From Atherinomorus stipes (taxonomy: Eukaryota; Chordata; Actinopteri; Atheriniformes; Atherinidae): a DNA stretch of 64,000 bases. Under the pieces are notes generated by a model. That model was not told where the DNA came from, did no database searches, and saw only the letters and a list, made by a program, of their open reading frames with translations. The translations under genes and the position numbers were made by a program. This document shows, piece by piece, positions 47,088 through 60,274 of this stretch; within the stretch, counting starts at the first letter, position 1, and each line of letters opens with the position of its first letter. The stretch spans positions 545,772 through 609,771 of the forward strand of contig JALJCO010001037.1 in assembly GCA_023101725.1 (NCBI GenBank), in the 5' to 3' direction.

Positions 47088-49143
47088 GTAAGAACAAGTG
47101 CCAGTTTTACAGCAAGTGTGATGATAAATGGATCTTTAATGAGTCTGTTGCTGTAATAATGTCCTCATAAGACTGTAAACCTCGACTGGAAGCAAAGTAG
47201 TGACCACTTGGGATAAAAACGTAGTGCTTTACTAGTCTCTCCTCTAGAATGAGGCAGCAAACTGAGAACTGTGGACTTGGCTTGCAGGCCTGTTAAAGTT
47301 TACCAGCTCTAACCAGTCTGACCCGTTCTGTGTCTAATATTTAGCAAGATAACGTTGGTCCTCAGTAAACTGAGCTGCCCAGCTGCTTCTGTTCCAACTT
47401 AATCCAATCAGAAGTGAAGTTTACTATTTAAACAGATCTGAGCGTGTAGCCCAATCCCATTCCTCCTTTTATGTCTATTCTGTTTTCTTAGAGGTGAAGT
47501 AGCCTTTTGCTACTGAGCATGAAGGAGTTGTGGGCATACAGCCATCCAAAGAGCTTCCCCTAAATAGTTTGATCCTGCTCCTCAATCCCTAGAAGACAAA
47601 AGGTACTCTTCATCTCCCTCATTGGGGAAATCCTCATCCTCACCATCGATCGCCCCGTCTGTGGAAGAACTGAGGGACGCAGCATACCAGCCTGCTGTTT
47701 TCTCTGCATGTCTAATAGTTTATGCAGCCGTGTCATAAAAAGGAACATTTCTATTCTATTTGGGTTCAGCGGTTCGGCCCGGTCCCCTCCTCTGACACGA
47801 TGCAGCCAGCTTTTGGTCCAAAGGTCTGAACTGTTGTGTTATTGTTCTCTTGTCCACATTTCTAAGTCGTCTGTGATCTGTAAAGGGAAAAATTACCGCA
47901 AGTGTGCATCAGCGCATTTTTATAAATCAGATGGGTTTTTAAGAGTCACCTTCAGCTCACGTAGACTTTAGTCTTGGTCCTGCATGCTGTTTATAAATGA
48001 GACCCCTGATGCTGCTGATCAGTATCGGGTTGATGACTCTGTTTTATGCATTGTGCTTTTTAGCAAACAGTTTTCTCTGTTTAAACAGCTGACAGTAACG
48101 CAGGTGGAATCAGACCGTCTCATTTCTACCTCCTCGTGTCTCATCTGTCATATCTGATAACTTCAGCTCTCAGGCTGTCAGTCATGTTAATCCATCAATT
48201 ATTCCAGTCCGGCAGCTCGTCGGGAACCTCTGCACTCATCTCTGCAGTGTGGGATCGGTATGATTATAATTTAAATGTGTATCGGATTTGAAGTCACAAC
48301 TGTTTAACCACAAACAGAAGAGGACGTTTCAGTTTGAGTTGATGTTAAAAGCTGCAGCGGCGGCGGTATTGATGTCCCCTTCGTGTTACTGAGCTCGGTC
48401 GATGATTGGATGGGATGAGCCTTCATTGACTGATGAGACTGTCTCTCCTCTAAAACCTGGAGATTGATGGGCTCTCTGCTTGTCACTCAACATCTGAAGG
48501 GCTCATTAGTTTGTCAATAATTTAAGAAAAGAGCGACTACTTCATTGTACTCTCTCCAGTCGCTGTCTCAGTGATATAAGCAGAAAGGAAATCTTTCCAT
48601 GGAAGTACTTTTCTGTCACTGTCTTTGTACCGGTGATAATCCACAAATTGGTGAAAAATGGTCACGTTAAAACACACAGATAAGGTGATAGAGGCTGGAC
48701 AGATTAATAATCCATGACGGCAATAAAATGTTACATTTTTTTATTACAATAATTTTTTTTTAATTACATTTACAAATGAGGTTTAGTTTTAAAGACCCTC
48801 ATATAAAAGAGTTTTATCACTGATCTGCATATTAGAACATCGTGTGTACCTGCTCCCATGTGCAGCCAGAATAACAGCATGAACCCCAGAACCTCTGAAC
48901 AACATTTGGACACGGAGCAGACTATTTTTTCCTAGCTGCAGATCATGTGATTACCAACTGTCACCATGGCAACCACGATGCACAGAAATATGTCATCCCA
49001 TATCATAAGGTGTACATTCAGACTAAGGATAGACCAATACATCAGCCAGCCGATATTTTGGGCCGATTACGTTTTTGCTGGTATCGGCATCGGCCGATAC
49101 GTTGGATGTGTTGTCTGATACCTGTACTCAGCATAATTTACAA

Positions 49144-49147
<4 letters not shown>

Positions 49148-49184
<37 letters not shown>
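49148..49184. repeat. (TA)n microsatellite
   Basis: About 18 TA units followed by a GT run, left of the nested MITE. Confidence 0.9.
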
Positions 49185-49187
<3 letters not shown>

Positions 49188-49219
49188 GTGTGTGTGTGTA
49201 TGTATATATATGTATATAT

Positions 49220-49591
49220 TAGGGGTGCAACAATGCATATATTCGTATTGAACTGTTCAATACAGGTGTGTACCGAACTGTGAGCACAGTGTATCGAATT
49301 TCGAAAAATACAGAATTTAAATTTATTTTATCAACTTGTCTTTCGACAGTGAGCTCTGTGCTGAAAAGTCAGTAAATCTACATTTGTCTACTTATTCGAC
49401 TACATTCTTCTCTAGTGTTGGAACAACTTTGTTGTTAATGCTAAGTATGAGCTTGATGGTAATCTGTTGTGGACGAGAGCACAATGGTTAAAAAAAGGCA
49501 TGAAAATGAATTTTTTGTGTTCAAAAAATATCAAACCATGACCCAAATATATCAAACCGAACTGTGAATTTTTTGTATCGTTGCACCCCTA
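49220..49591. mobile_element. hAT-like MITE inside a microsatellite (372 bp)
   Basis: Ends are taggggtgcaac and gttgcacccct plus A. The site is TA-repeat DNA, so the 8-bp duplication (gtatatat / atatatat) is ambiguous. Inner ends carry 'accgaactgtga' on both sides in opposite orientation. Confidence 0.75.
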
Positions 49592-49745
<154 letters not shown>

Positions 49746-50014
49746 GTATGTTACAAGTTCAATTTTTCTATTTAATATTTGTTTACAAGGGCACAGGTTA
49801 TTTTTTATATATTTATTTGAGATGCTTTTTTAATATTATTTTTCATTGTATCCTTCATTATACTAATTTAGGAGTCAAATGCAGCATCGGCCCCAAATAT
49901 CGGCAGATAATATCGGCTGATGCTGATGAGAAAATATCAGTATTGGCCCTAAACAGTCTGTATCGGATGACCCCTAATTCAGATGCCCCAGTCATACGGT
50001 CGTCATTGTTTATC

Positions 50015-50343
50015 CACTGCTTGGCCCAAAAAAGTCACCACCTATCCTTCCAGGTTTTAATAATGCGTTGGACAGTTCTGAACCCAATTTCAGTAGTTTC
50101 TGCATCTCCTTAGATGTTTTCTTTGCTTGATGCATGTCAGTGATTCGACCTTTCTTAGACAGACTAGAATCTTTTCCACAACCACAAGATGTGTCTTTCC
50201 ACATGGTTGTTTAGGAAATAAGAAGCAACTCATTGCACCACTCTGGGTTAAATAACTTGTTGCCCGCTGAAAGATAATCACCCATTCAGTAATTATCCAA
50301 TAGGAGGCTCGTACCTATTTGCTTCATTAAATCCAGGCCAGTG
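50015..50343 (-). mobile_element. Tc1-like copy, strongly deleted (329 bp)
   Basis: Same family as 18174-19063: cactgcttggccc at one end, ccagtgta at the other, and the N-terminal DNA-binding part between ('acagactagaatcttttcca', 'aataggaggctcgtacctat'). The catalytic part is gone. Confidence 0.8.
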
Positions 50344-50939
50344 TATGTGTATGTTGTTCCTTCAGCTGAATAAGTCATTGCTTCTGTGCTTCTTCTTACA
50401 TTTTACTTGCTGTAAAGTACTAACAAGAATAATTGATCTTTTCTCCATCAGAGGTTTTAATGTTATGGCTGGTTGGTGTATAGAAACCTTAGATGGATGT
50501 TCTTTTAAAATGAGAATTGAGTGTTTTACACTGATCTTTGATCTTTTCTGTGTGGAGCTGGAGCTGTCCGTGTTGTCCAAGTCTTCATGGCAGCGATGTG
50601 GTTTAATGAGGTTGTTAATGAGGCTGTTGTCCGTGGCAACAGGATCGAGCTTCACTGAGCTTCTCTGTACAGACATGAATACAGCACTGCAACCCAAAAA
50701 CATGAAGAAACATCACGGATCAGTTCAGACTGTCCGGACTCTGCTCCCTCACCCTGATCCAGTATTCCTTCTAGACCGTCCTCTTTTTCACTGTTCAGCT
50801 CCTGGGATGTTTTTGATTGAGTTGATGGGGTCAGTTCTTCCTCTCTTTTCTCTAAACTTCTACCCATCTTGCTGTCAAACATTTCCTCTATTTCTCTTTA
50901 CCTTCCCAGCAATGCTCTGTTTCATGTTATTACTGGGAC

Positions 50940-51844
50940 CAGGGCTGGGCGGTATGGATCAAATATCACAATATATTTATTTTAGATGACAATATACAAT
51001 ATATCCCAGTATTTTTACCCTAATTTGTCTGAAAGTTTCATTTCATATCAGACAGCTGTTTTTTTTAGTATTGAAACATTTTTAGCGTAAAGGTATCGCT
51101 CCACTGCAGTGATGGAACTGATAAAACACTGGTTAGAAATGACTGTTTTTTATGATTTTTTTTGTAAAAGTCTTGGGGAGGATTGTCTTCCAGACAGTGT
51201 AAATGATAGGGGTGGGAAAAAATATTGATACACGGAAATATCGCAATATTTTCATATGCTGAGACCATCTATATTTAAAAATGCAGTATCACTCTATTTT
51301 ATAGATTGATACTGCATTTTTAAATATAGATGGCCGTAAAATACTAATTTTTACGCGGTATCAATCTATTTTATAGATTGATACAGCGTAAAAATTAGTA
51401 CATTTTTCATTTGCTAATGAAATCTTGTGCAATATCATCGTTTTGTTACGAAGTCTCATGAGATTTCACGAAATACCGCAAGATTTCATCGTTCTGTTAC
51501 AAAATCACACAGTATTTCGTGAAATCTCATGAGATTTTGTAAGAAAATGATATCTTATAAGATTTCATGAGTAAAATAGATTAATACCGCATTTTTAAAT
51601 ATAGATATGGTATCGGCATATGAAAACATGGCAATATTTCAGTGTATCCATATTTTTTCTCGCCCTTATCAAATAATCAGCTGACCCCTTTGTAGTCAGT
51701 CGAGGTGCGGCCGGGTCATTACGAAAAAATAAAGAAAAAGAATTTGCACAACTAATACCACGATATAATGATATGTGTAAATATCATATCTGTCTCATGT
51801 AGATATAATATCGCGATATTATATCAGTATATCGCACAGCCCTA
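50940..51844. mobile_element. hAT-like element (905 bp) with nested element
   Basis: Ends cagggctgggcggtat and atatcgcacagcccta, flanks actgggac (50932-50939) and acggggac (51845-51852), 7 of 8 identical. An inner element occupies about 51207-51667. Confidence 0.75.
51207..51667. mobile_element. inner palindromic MITE with stacked hairpins
   Basis: Ends taggggtgggaaaaaatatt and aatttc-type right end 'tccatattttttctcgccct' are inverted over about 50 bp. Inside are two strong hairpins: 51342-51400 (28-bp arms, one mismatch) and 51454-51475 with 51513-51534 (22-bp perfect arms). Confidence 0.75.
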
Positions 51845-53815
51845 ACGGGGACTTGAGATGGGATTCATCAGTATTTAGCTGAATTGAAACAGACCTTCAA
51901 ACATATTTGATGTGAACAGTGGAGGAAAATTTTTTTAAAAACTTTTTTAAAATGAAAATTTATTCCCCCCCAAAATTCAAGTCCCATTCCAAGTATCGAT
52001 CTGACTGAAGCTCACACTCAAGTAGGACTTGAAGCTGCATGTTTGTCTCATAATTTTAACACATCAGTGGAACAGAGCCCTCGTATATGAGCACACTCGT
52101 CCTGCTCAGCTACATGAACATGGAATTTACAGTACTTGAGCACTTAAATACTTTCTCTGCACTTCTTCCTCAAACATTTTCAGTTCCCACACATTTATAT
52201 GTGATGCAAAAAACTTTACGAAGCATGTCCTGAGAGCAGCCACACACACTTGTGCGCTGATGCACACACACATTTATCCATCGGCGAGGTTCATTTAAGG
52301 ACAGCGTAGTGGAAGCCTCTCATATCCTGCAGAGATGAGTAGAGGGAGCACCCTGATGTGCTGTTATTGGATTTTGACTCATTCCAGAGCTGAATTTTCT
52401 CATTTTCTCCATCCATCATGAAGTGCATTAATAAAGCGCTCTGCCTCAGCGACTCTCTCTTTACTTTGCACATTTGTGTTTATTGCACGAGATCCTGGGC
52501 TCGCCCATTTTTCCAAAACGTGTTTGTGTTTTGACGTTGGAAGTCTCGGCGTGTTCCCGCTGATAACGAGACGCAGACTTGCCGATGGAGCACAATCAGC
52601 GAAGCACCGTGGGAGTTGATGTGTTGAGACTGCATTCACTCCCACGGCGTTCAGAAGTCCAAATTCCAGCTGTGATCCAAACCTGAAGGTCGTCTTTTAG
52701 AGTCAGCGAACAAACAGGGAGGTGGACTTTTATATAAAAACGTATTTCATCATTTGGCACAAAATGGACAAAAAGAAAAAGAATTGCTTCCATTCCTGTA
52801 TCATAAACTTTCCACTCCACATCGGTGTACAGCTTTATTTCCATGTCTGGGTTTGAGAAACGCATCAGAAACCTCTCCTTGTTCTTTCAGCTTGAGTAAC
52901 CAAGCATCTTTCATGCTATTGTTGTTCTCTCATACTCCGTATCTCCAGCCAGGAAGCTGCGATAAACCTGCTGAACACCACCTGCTCCAAGCAGCATGGG
53001 AGTTTGTGTTTGCTCCCAGGATCCGACGCCCCTGAGGTCCTATTTCAGTATTCAGTTCGGACATATTAACCCTCCAGTAACCCTAAGTTACATCAGACTG
53101 GGAGAATGTTTCAGGTTTGTGTACTGATGTTGGAAAAATAGGACCCTCAGAGTCTAATTCACTTAAATCTCTTTATTTATATTGCACCAATTCACAACAG
53201 AGGTCATCTCAGGGTTTGTTACAGGTAAATGCAGTCCAATACAATCTAAATCATGATTCAGTCCAGCTCAATGCTGTCCAAACGAGTATGCTTCTATAAG
53301 AATACCACAGATCACATTAATCTGGTGTCCTGAGCCTGCACCTGATGGGGGTGATAATAGTGAGTAAAAACTGCCTTTTAACAGGAAGAGATATCCAGCA
53401 GAACCAGAGTCATGGAGGCCGGCCATCTGTGTTGACTGTAGGGGTGTGAAGATGAATCAGAGGCACAGATAAATATATCACCAAGCCAGAGATCTCTGTT
53501 TTTTTTGTAGGCGAAAGTTAAGGACAGAGATAATTATGGTGAGTTATGGGACGTCTTCCAGCGCTCTGATGGTTCAGGGTCACCTGAGCCAGTCCCAACT
53601 ATAACCGTCATTAAAAGCAATATTTTAACCCAAATCTTATTTATTCAGTTGACTCCCGACAGGATATTATTTGTTATTACATGTTAAATAATTCACACTC
53701 TGAGAAGCAGCCCTGGCCACCGAGACATTACCATGTTCTGTTGCAAATGGGAGAAAGAAAGTAAAAATACAGCTGGAGGAAGAAAGAAACCTCTCCTTTA
53801 GGGCTGGAAAAATAA

Positions 53816-54055
53816 TGTTAAAAAAATGAGATCAAAAAACACAAAAAAAAGAAATCAAAAATTCCACAAAAAAAATTTAAAAAAATTAATAATAAGAATA
53901 AAAAAAAAATAATTCTCCCAAAATATACGCCCAAAAAGAAGCCCCCCCCCCCAAAAAAAAAAAAAAAAAAATATACAAAGAAAAAAAAAAAAAAAAATAA
54001 TAAATGAGGTGTTTTTTTAAAAAAAGGGAAAAAAAAATAAGATATAAAAAAACAA
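53816..54055. other. homopolymer-rich stretch, possible assembly fault
   Basis: Runs of A with short inserts and a C13 run followed by A20. Composition is unlike any neighbour. It may be a real low-complexity tract, but poor consensus sequence is at least as likely. Confidence 0.6.
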
Positions 54056-54889
54056 ACCGTCTCCTTCCACATCAATAATAATGATACTAACAATACATTT
54101 AATTTGATAACGCCTTTCAAGACACCCAAGGACACTTAAAGGCGTTACAGAAGATGCTTCTTTCAACAATTAATGCGATATTCTGTAAAATTGGGTTAAC
54201 TACTCCATACGCTATGATTAATTAAAAGCTTTAAATATATAAATATTATACATCAGCTGTGAAAGTAATGGGGCTGAAAAAAACATCCGCCAATCATCTC
54301 TGCATTCCTCAACTTTTTCATTTGTCTGCTGGCTTGTCAATCACTTTTACTACCGTAGTAAGAGTGATTGACGTCAGTTCAATTCAACGGGTGGCGAGAC
54401 TGGAGAGTGATTGATTGGCGAGAGCAATACTGCGACCCAGAAGCTGCGCGCACTTGTCTGATGTTTACAGTAGGGAGCTAAGATCATTCTGCTAGCAGTT
54501 AGCAACGTTCAGACGACATTCTGTTTACGTGCGTTTGTGACATGATGGAGAATCTGTAGCTGCTGTCTGCTAAACACCAGAGCGGCTCGTGCACGTTGTT
54601 CTGTGGCCGGAGGAGGGAGCTGTGAATCTAGCAGGTTGGTCTTGCGCATGCGCATTTTTCAAAAACTCACTAACAGTCTCTGCTTTCTGAAATGCTGCAA
54701 AATCTTCTATAGCACCTTTAGTAAGAAAACAATAAAACACAGAAAGCACAATAATCAGCAGGCGTTTGGAGGAACGTCTGAAAATGAAAATGTACGTTTG
54801 ATCGAATGATGATGTAATGATGCAGCTCTGCTGTGAGTCTTTAGTTTGTGAAAAATTAATCTTGTTTTAAAGCCCATTAAACCTTATTT

Positions 54890-55160
54890 CTAGGAATTAA
54901 AAGTGTATTTACTCACCGGTAAAATTTCTGTATCACTTTGACTCCTTCAGAAGATATTACGTTGAGTCGCCCTTCGGTGTGCATCCATATAATGGGAGAG
55001 AGGGGGCAGCCTCTCTGTAAGGCATTATCTGCAGCAAAACTCCTTCATTTCACCAATGCTTTAAGTAGAATAAGCAAACGAACGAGTACAATTGTCCGGT
55101 GAGTTCAGATTTCGCTTCCGCAATCTGCGAAAACTCCTAGAAATAAGGTCCAGGTTTTAA
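54890..55160. mobile_element. diverged relative of the fold-back MITE
   Basis: 'tgactccttcagaagatatt', 'gtaaggcattatctgcagca' and 'actccttcatttcaccaatg' follow the same order as in the elements at 43241 and 45464. It opens with 'accttatttctagga' and closes with 'tcctagaaataaggtcc', an inverted pair. Confidence 0.6.
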
Positions 55161-56871
55161 AAAAAAAAAAAAAAAGTTAGCTTTTAATGCTCCAGATTAA
55201 AGACGGGCACAGAACCTTCGGTCTGTCTTTTCGACCTTTACCTGCACATTTTGGATGCAGTACCTTTGGGAACTGTGGGGGCAGTGTTGAGCAGTAACGA
55301 AGAAGAATCCGCAATATATTTAGTGGCTACACGGACCACCACCACCACCACCACCACCATGTCAGCTTTAATTATCTCTCTATCCGAGAATGAACATTAT
55401 CATGAACACCACCACCATCCCCATGTTTGCTATCGTCTAAACTCGGAGATAAACTCTGAACCCTGCACCGCCCTCTGGTGGATGTATTACTCAACAATGC
55501 CAACACGAAAGCATTTCAAACAGACATACCTATTTATGAACTTAAGGGGGCATGAATATGTCTTTACATGAGTCTGAGCTGGAATTATGACATCAGCCAA
55601 GTGCAAGTTACAGTAAAATGTAATGCAAGGTAAAACTTTATTTATATATCGCTTATAAAAAGCCACAGCTAACACAAAGTGCTGTGAATGGCAGGACAAA
55701 AATGCAATTGTTAAATAACCAAAACCGCTAAAACAAAGCAAGGTCACATGCTGGGTAAAAGCCAGTCGTAAAAAATGGGTTTAGAATTACTTTTAAAGCC
55801 ATTTCAGAAGAAAGTAAAACAATCAAAAGAGAGCAAATTCTCATGTTGACTTAAAAGCTAAGCCATAAAAGTGTTTTAAAAACGGTGAGTGTGAGTGACT
55901 TTTCGTAAGAAACTCCAACTTTACATGGTGATTGACGACTTGCTGTTTTATTTGACTCATCATGATAACCCCTGCTTAATAAATTGGAAAGAAGCAGCGC
56001 ACCTGACATATGAAAAGACCACCGTTATGAAACCACCAGGACCTGAAGCGCTTTCATATCCCTCGTTTTCCATTTCAAGTTTACGTTTGCTTACACTCCG
56101 ACCATGCCCGTCACTTCACAGATTAGTTTTTATGCAGAACTGAGAACCATCATGCTTCAAATTATTCTCAGATGTCATGTTATGATCCAGACAATGAAGC
56201 CTGGGAGGTGAAGAAGTGGTTCACACATCCAGACTGCTGGTCCAGTTCTGAGCTTTCCCAGTCCACATATCCAAGTTCAGTCACATCCGCGGTGCTGCCA
56301 GCACCACCTCTTTAGATGATCTTTTTCATACGTATGAAGAAGGTTGGCCAGTTTAATAAATCTCCAACAGCAGCAACATAACCTCACGTTAAAGCTAAAT
56401 TAGGTTGGAAGCATAATCCTTTGATGTTTTGATATTAAACTCTATTAATGCGTGGAGTCTAAAAAGGAAAAAACAATCCGTGTGTTTTCTGGTTGATGTT
56501 TAACTTCTTTTCCCCTCATTTACTGGGAGAAAAACCTACATAAACATGCACACTGAGAACCTGAGAGTGAGAACTGGGTCACCACTATCAGTCTCAGAGT
56601 GCCGTAGGCATTATGGAAATCTCATGGAAAACATGGACACACAAACAGACCCAGCTACACACCCTTTTTCATGCACTTACACACTTCATCTTTCAAAACC
56701 AAATGCCCTCCATCCCCTGCAGCGACTGCAGAGTCCAGATAACAGAGCGATGCTTGTGTCCAGGTCTCACGGTGTTAACAATGAACTGATTGGGAGTAAA
56801 TAATTTCTTCACGTAAAACACGAACAAATGAGTTTCTATTATAACTCCTCTCCCTTTCTTTCCTTCCGCAG

Positions 56872-57207
56872 ACACGTCTTCAGGCTCCGAGGGCGAGGGC
56901 CAGGGGGACGGGGATGAGGAAGAAGGCGGAGAGGGTGAAGAAGAGGACGGCAGAGGTGGCGGAGGAACCTCGTCCAGCCAGGAGGGCAGCATCAGCATGG
57001 AGCACTGGATCAGCCGGGCCATCCACGGCACCTCCTCCACCACCACCACCACCACCTCATCCACCGCCTCCTCCTCTTCATCGTCCACACGCAGCGGAGG
57101 GAGCGGGGCGGCCGGCGGCAGGCTGGCGGACGTGCTGGCCCAGCACGTGCACATCTCCGCTCAGCACCACCACCGACACCACCATCACCACCGCCACCAC
57201 AAGACCG
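56872..57207 (+). CDS. dip2c: dip2c exon 5 (internal coding exon, low-complexity expansions)
   Basis: 336 nt, phase 1-1. With the G of exon 4 it encodes D-TSSGSEGEGQGDGDEEEGG and an acidic/Gly run, then SSQEGSISMEHWISRAIHG, a Thr/Ser run, RSGGSGAAGGRLADVLAQHV, HISAQHHHRHHHHHRHHKT and the first base of the next codon. The anchors TSSGSE, SSQxGSIxMEHWIS, SGGSGAA and RLADV are those of DIP2C. Compared with the mammalian protein as I recall it, the acidic run and the His-rich tail before the donor are extra. This part is predicted to be a disordered linker before the first adenylate-forming-like domain. Acceptor ctttccttccgcag and donor CCG|GTGAGT are strong. Confidence 0.94.
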
Positions 57208-57404
57208 GTGAGTTGGTACGCGGTCTGGAGGCGCCAGTGCTGACGGTGTCAGTAAACCCACGTTAGCTGTCGTTAATCAGGTTTTTGCCTTTTTAAAATA
57301 GATGAATAAAAATTGCAACTTTTAACAAGAGATGTGATATCGAAAAATATCGGTATCTGTTTGATCATATTGATATTTTTTTTAAAGAATTCTCACAAGA
57401 TCTT

Positions 57405-57735
57405 CTTGTTCCATTAGCAGCAGTCCAGCATGCAGAAAAGTCCCTGTTATTGTGGAAGAACTTCATATCCCAGCATTCCTTTCAGAGTCATGTGACTACG
57501 GTGCAGCTGCTGCTGCTACAGACTGACCTGCTTTGAAGCTGCTTATAATATGTCTGGTTTTAAGTTGTTGGTTAAGTTACCAAGTTGTCAGAAACATCAT
57601 AATTGCTAGTATCTGATATCTGGCAGCCAGATGTCCAAAATGAAGTTCTCTGACTGAGTTAAGGCTGTTTTGGGATCTTTACTGTATATATATATAATAT
57701 GAGAGATGCAAAATATGACACATACAACCCTACAG
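57405..57735 (-). repeat. dispersed repeat, inverted copy of 24755-25095
   Basis: Reverse complement of the intron 2 copy over about 330 bp, with shared blocks such as 'ggaagaacttcatatcccag' and 'gtctggttttaagttgttgg'. Confidence 0.75.
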
Positions 57736-58804
57736 GTGTCTGTTTAGATCGGTATCAGTTGATATCGGAAATTAAGGTAGTTTTCACACAGGACCCATTT
57801 AGGTCGACTTAACTGGGTTTTGATACTTAACACGCGCGACTGGGTCTGTGTGAACACGCCACTCACGCTCGTAGTGGATCTGACTGGCTGAACGGGGTGG
57901 TTTCAGAGCAGATTGTGTCAACCTAAAATGCAGCACGAGTGATGTGTGAACGCACAGCAACTTTAACCCAACCTAAATCCCAGATACTTCAACTTTTTTA
58001 ACTAAACAGGTATCCGTAGGCAGCTGTATGTTGGGATATTCTTCTTATTACAGTGTTGTATTACAAATAATAGTGTTACACGGCCTAACTGTAACGTTTA
58101 GTATCATCTTGTGTTTGTGTTCACAAACACTGGACAAATACCAACAAGGGCCAGCAGGCTAAGCGTTAATGCTCATGTTTACACTCACCGTTACCTGGCT
58201 ATTCGCCGATAAATATCTCCGTATGGTCCGGACTTCGTGGTTCAGCAGAATCAATCTGAGCCTTGTGCGGGTCTGTCTGGAAATCCGCCGCCTCCAGTGC
58301 ATGACAACATTGTTCTCCACACGCAACCGGCTCTGGTCTTCAACACACACCATCATTCACGTGTGTTTTGTTTACAACACAGCCACGCTTTACAGCTGGG
58401 ACGCGTCTACTTCCATCTGGTTGCCATGGATACACAATGCTCCAGTCTGTAGAGCGACTGCTGAGCGCGGTGATTAAAAAACAGATGTAAAACGGAGCCG
58501 TATTTGTTAAAAATTGAAACATTGTAACTTTTTCACTGCTGCAGCAAAGCAGCGCCTGGATCGACCCAAAATATGCGTGAAAACGACCTAAGAGTTGGAC
58601 AATATCGGTATGACATCAAACATCCCTACTCCTAATAAGACCCTGCTCACTTCTCCACCCACAAGCTGAGTATAAGTTAGCCACGAGTTAGCAACTAGCT
58701 GCTTCAGATGTTGAGATACAGCTGCTAGCTGCTACTCTCTCGCTTTGTCCAGTCCTGGTGGATTACAGCTACTCGCTTACTCAGCAGTTTCTAGTAGCTA
58801 ACTT

Positions 58805-59234
58805 CATTGCAAAAACTCAAAATCTTACCAAGTATACAGTGTATGTCTAGTTTCTCATCAAAATATCTCATTACACTCAATACAAAACATAATCACCTAA
58901 AGAGAAACATTTCAGTGAGATATAGGAACTTTTTTTTCTGACAATACATCTTAAATATCTTAAGTGAAAGAGTCTTGAAAAAGATCTTTTTTGGAGTCAT
59001 AGCTAGATGAAACAAACTTATCATAAGACTTGTGTCTTATGATAATACCTGTAAAATATAGCTAAGGAGTTTTTTCCTGCTAATTTCAAGATTATCTCAA
59101 TATTAGCTGGTAGTCCTATTTCAAGAAATCTTATCAAGAAAATTTTTACTTGTTCCCTTGGCAGATATATTTTGCTTATTACAAGCAAAAATCTTGTTTT
59201 AGCTTATTTTAAGTGTGGCTTTTTTTTCCAGTGC
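58805..59234. mobile_element. MITE with CAYTGCAAAAA-type ends (430 bp)
   Basis: Starts cattgcaaaaactc and ends ttttttttccagtg. The interior has paired blocks ('gacttgtgtcttatgataat', 'cttatcataagac'). A common non-coding fish repeat; no clear target duplication was seen. Confidence 0.65.
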
Positions 59235-59404
59235 TCGCTCAGCCCAGAGAACGGCTGCTAGCTAACTTATTTTCAAAGCTTGTTCCACCCAGTCTTCGCC
59301 CCCATCCTACAGATAGAGTTGACTCCTCTAATCTTCTCATTAGGCTGGTTCTTTCTGGGTTTTCTGACCTCCTGGTTGTGAATCCAAGGGGTGGAGTTTT
59401 AATT

Positions 59405-59986
59405 TAAGGAGGAGGAATTCTGTGATTTTTTATTTGGTGATCATTTTTTTTTTAATATATTTTAAGGAAAAAAAACATTTATGGGAAAGTAAAAAAGGGT
59501 AAATGTTTTTTTTTTCTTAAGGGGGGGGGGGGGAAGGGGAGATAAGGTCAACGAAAACATAAAAATAAAATAAAAGGTGGGGGGAAAAAAAAGATAGAAG
59601 ATATGTAAAAAATAAAGGGAAAGAAAAACCAAAAAAGAGGTGGGTTTAATTTTTCTTACCCATGGGGGGAGGAGCTTGGACCTTTTTTGTCCCCCCCCAA
59701 CTTAAAATAAATGGGATTGAGGGGGCCGGGGCCCAAAAAGGGGGGAAAAAAAAGAAAAAAAAAAATAGAAAATTTATGTATGAAGTAAAAAAGTGAAGGG
59801 TGGGGAGTAGTGTAAATAAATAATAATGATAATATTTATTAATTAATATTATATTATTTTTTTCTAAATTAATATAGTTAATTTTCATTTTTAATTATTT
59901 TTTATTTATAAGAATGAGAATTTATGTAGGTGAAATGAAGGCGAGAGAGAAAAGCAAGAAAAAGAAAGGGTGGGGGGAGAATATAT

Positions 59987-60022
<36 letters not shown>

Positions 60023-60060
60023 ACAGTCAATTCTCTTTGTTTTTCCCTAATAATTTAAAA
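59405..60060. other. homopolymer-rich stretch, possible assembly fault
   Basis: Runs such as G14 near 59521 and T26 near 59991, an A/G-dominated strand and almost no ordinary sequence. It stops close to a normal-looking MITE end at 60275, suggesting the consensus failed across a repeat. A true low-complexity tract cannot be excluded. Confidence 0.6.
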
Positions 60061-60274
60061 AAAAAATCAAAATTTTTCCTTGGGGGATGTGGGGGGAGGG
60101 TGGGAGAGCGGCGGAGAGGTGATGTTGAGGAGGTGATAGCAGCAACAACAAGTATATATAATATAAATTATAATGAGTATTGGGCCTCAAGGATAGGGGG
60201 AGAGTGGGGGATTGGTTTTTTTGGCTGGGGGAAGGAAAAAGAAGTGTCTGATCTCCGGCTGCATCTGAGATATT

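Noticed and set aside
50345..50989. 214-codon open frame on the plus strand
   Set aside because: No domain or repeat is recognisable, composition is hydrophobic and AT-driven, no splice signals frame it, and it begins at the edge of a Tc1-like fragment and runs into a hAT-like end. Judged chance.
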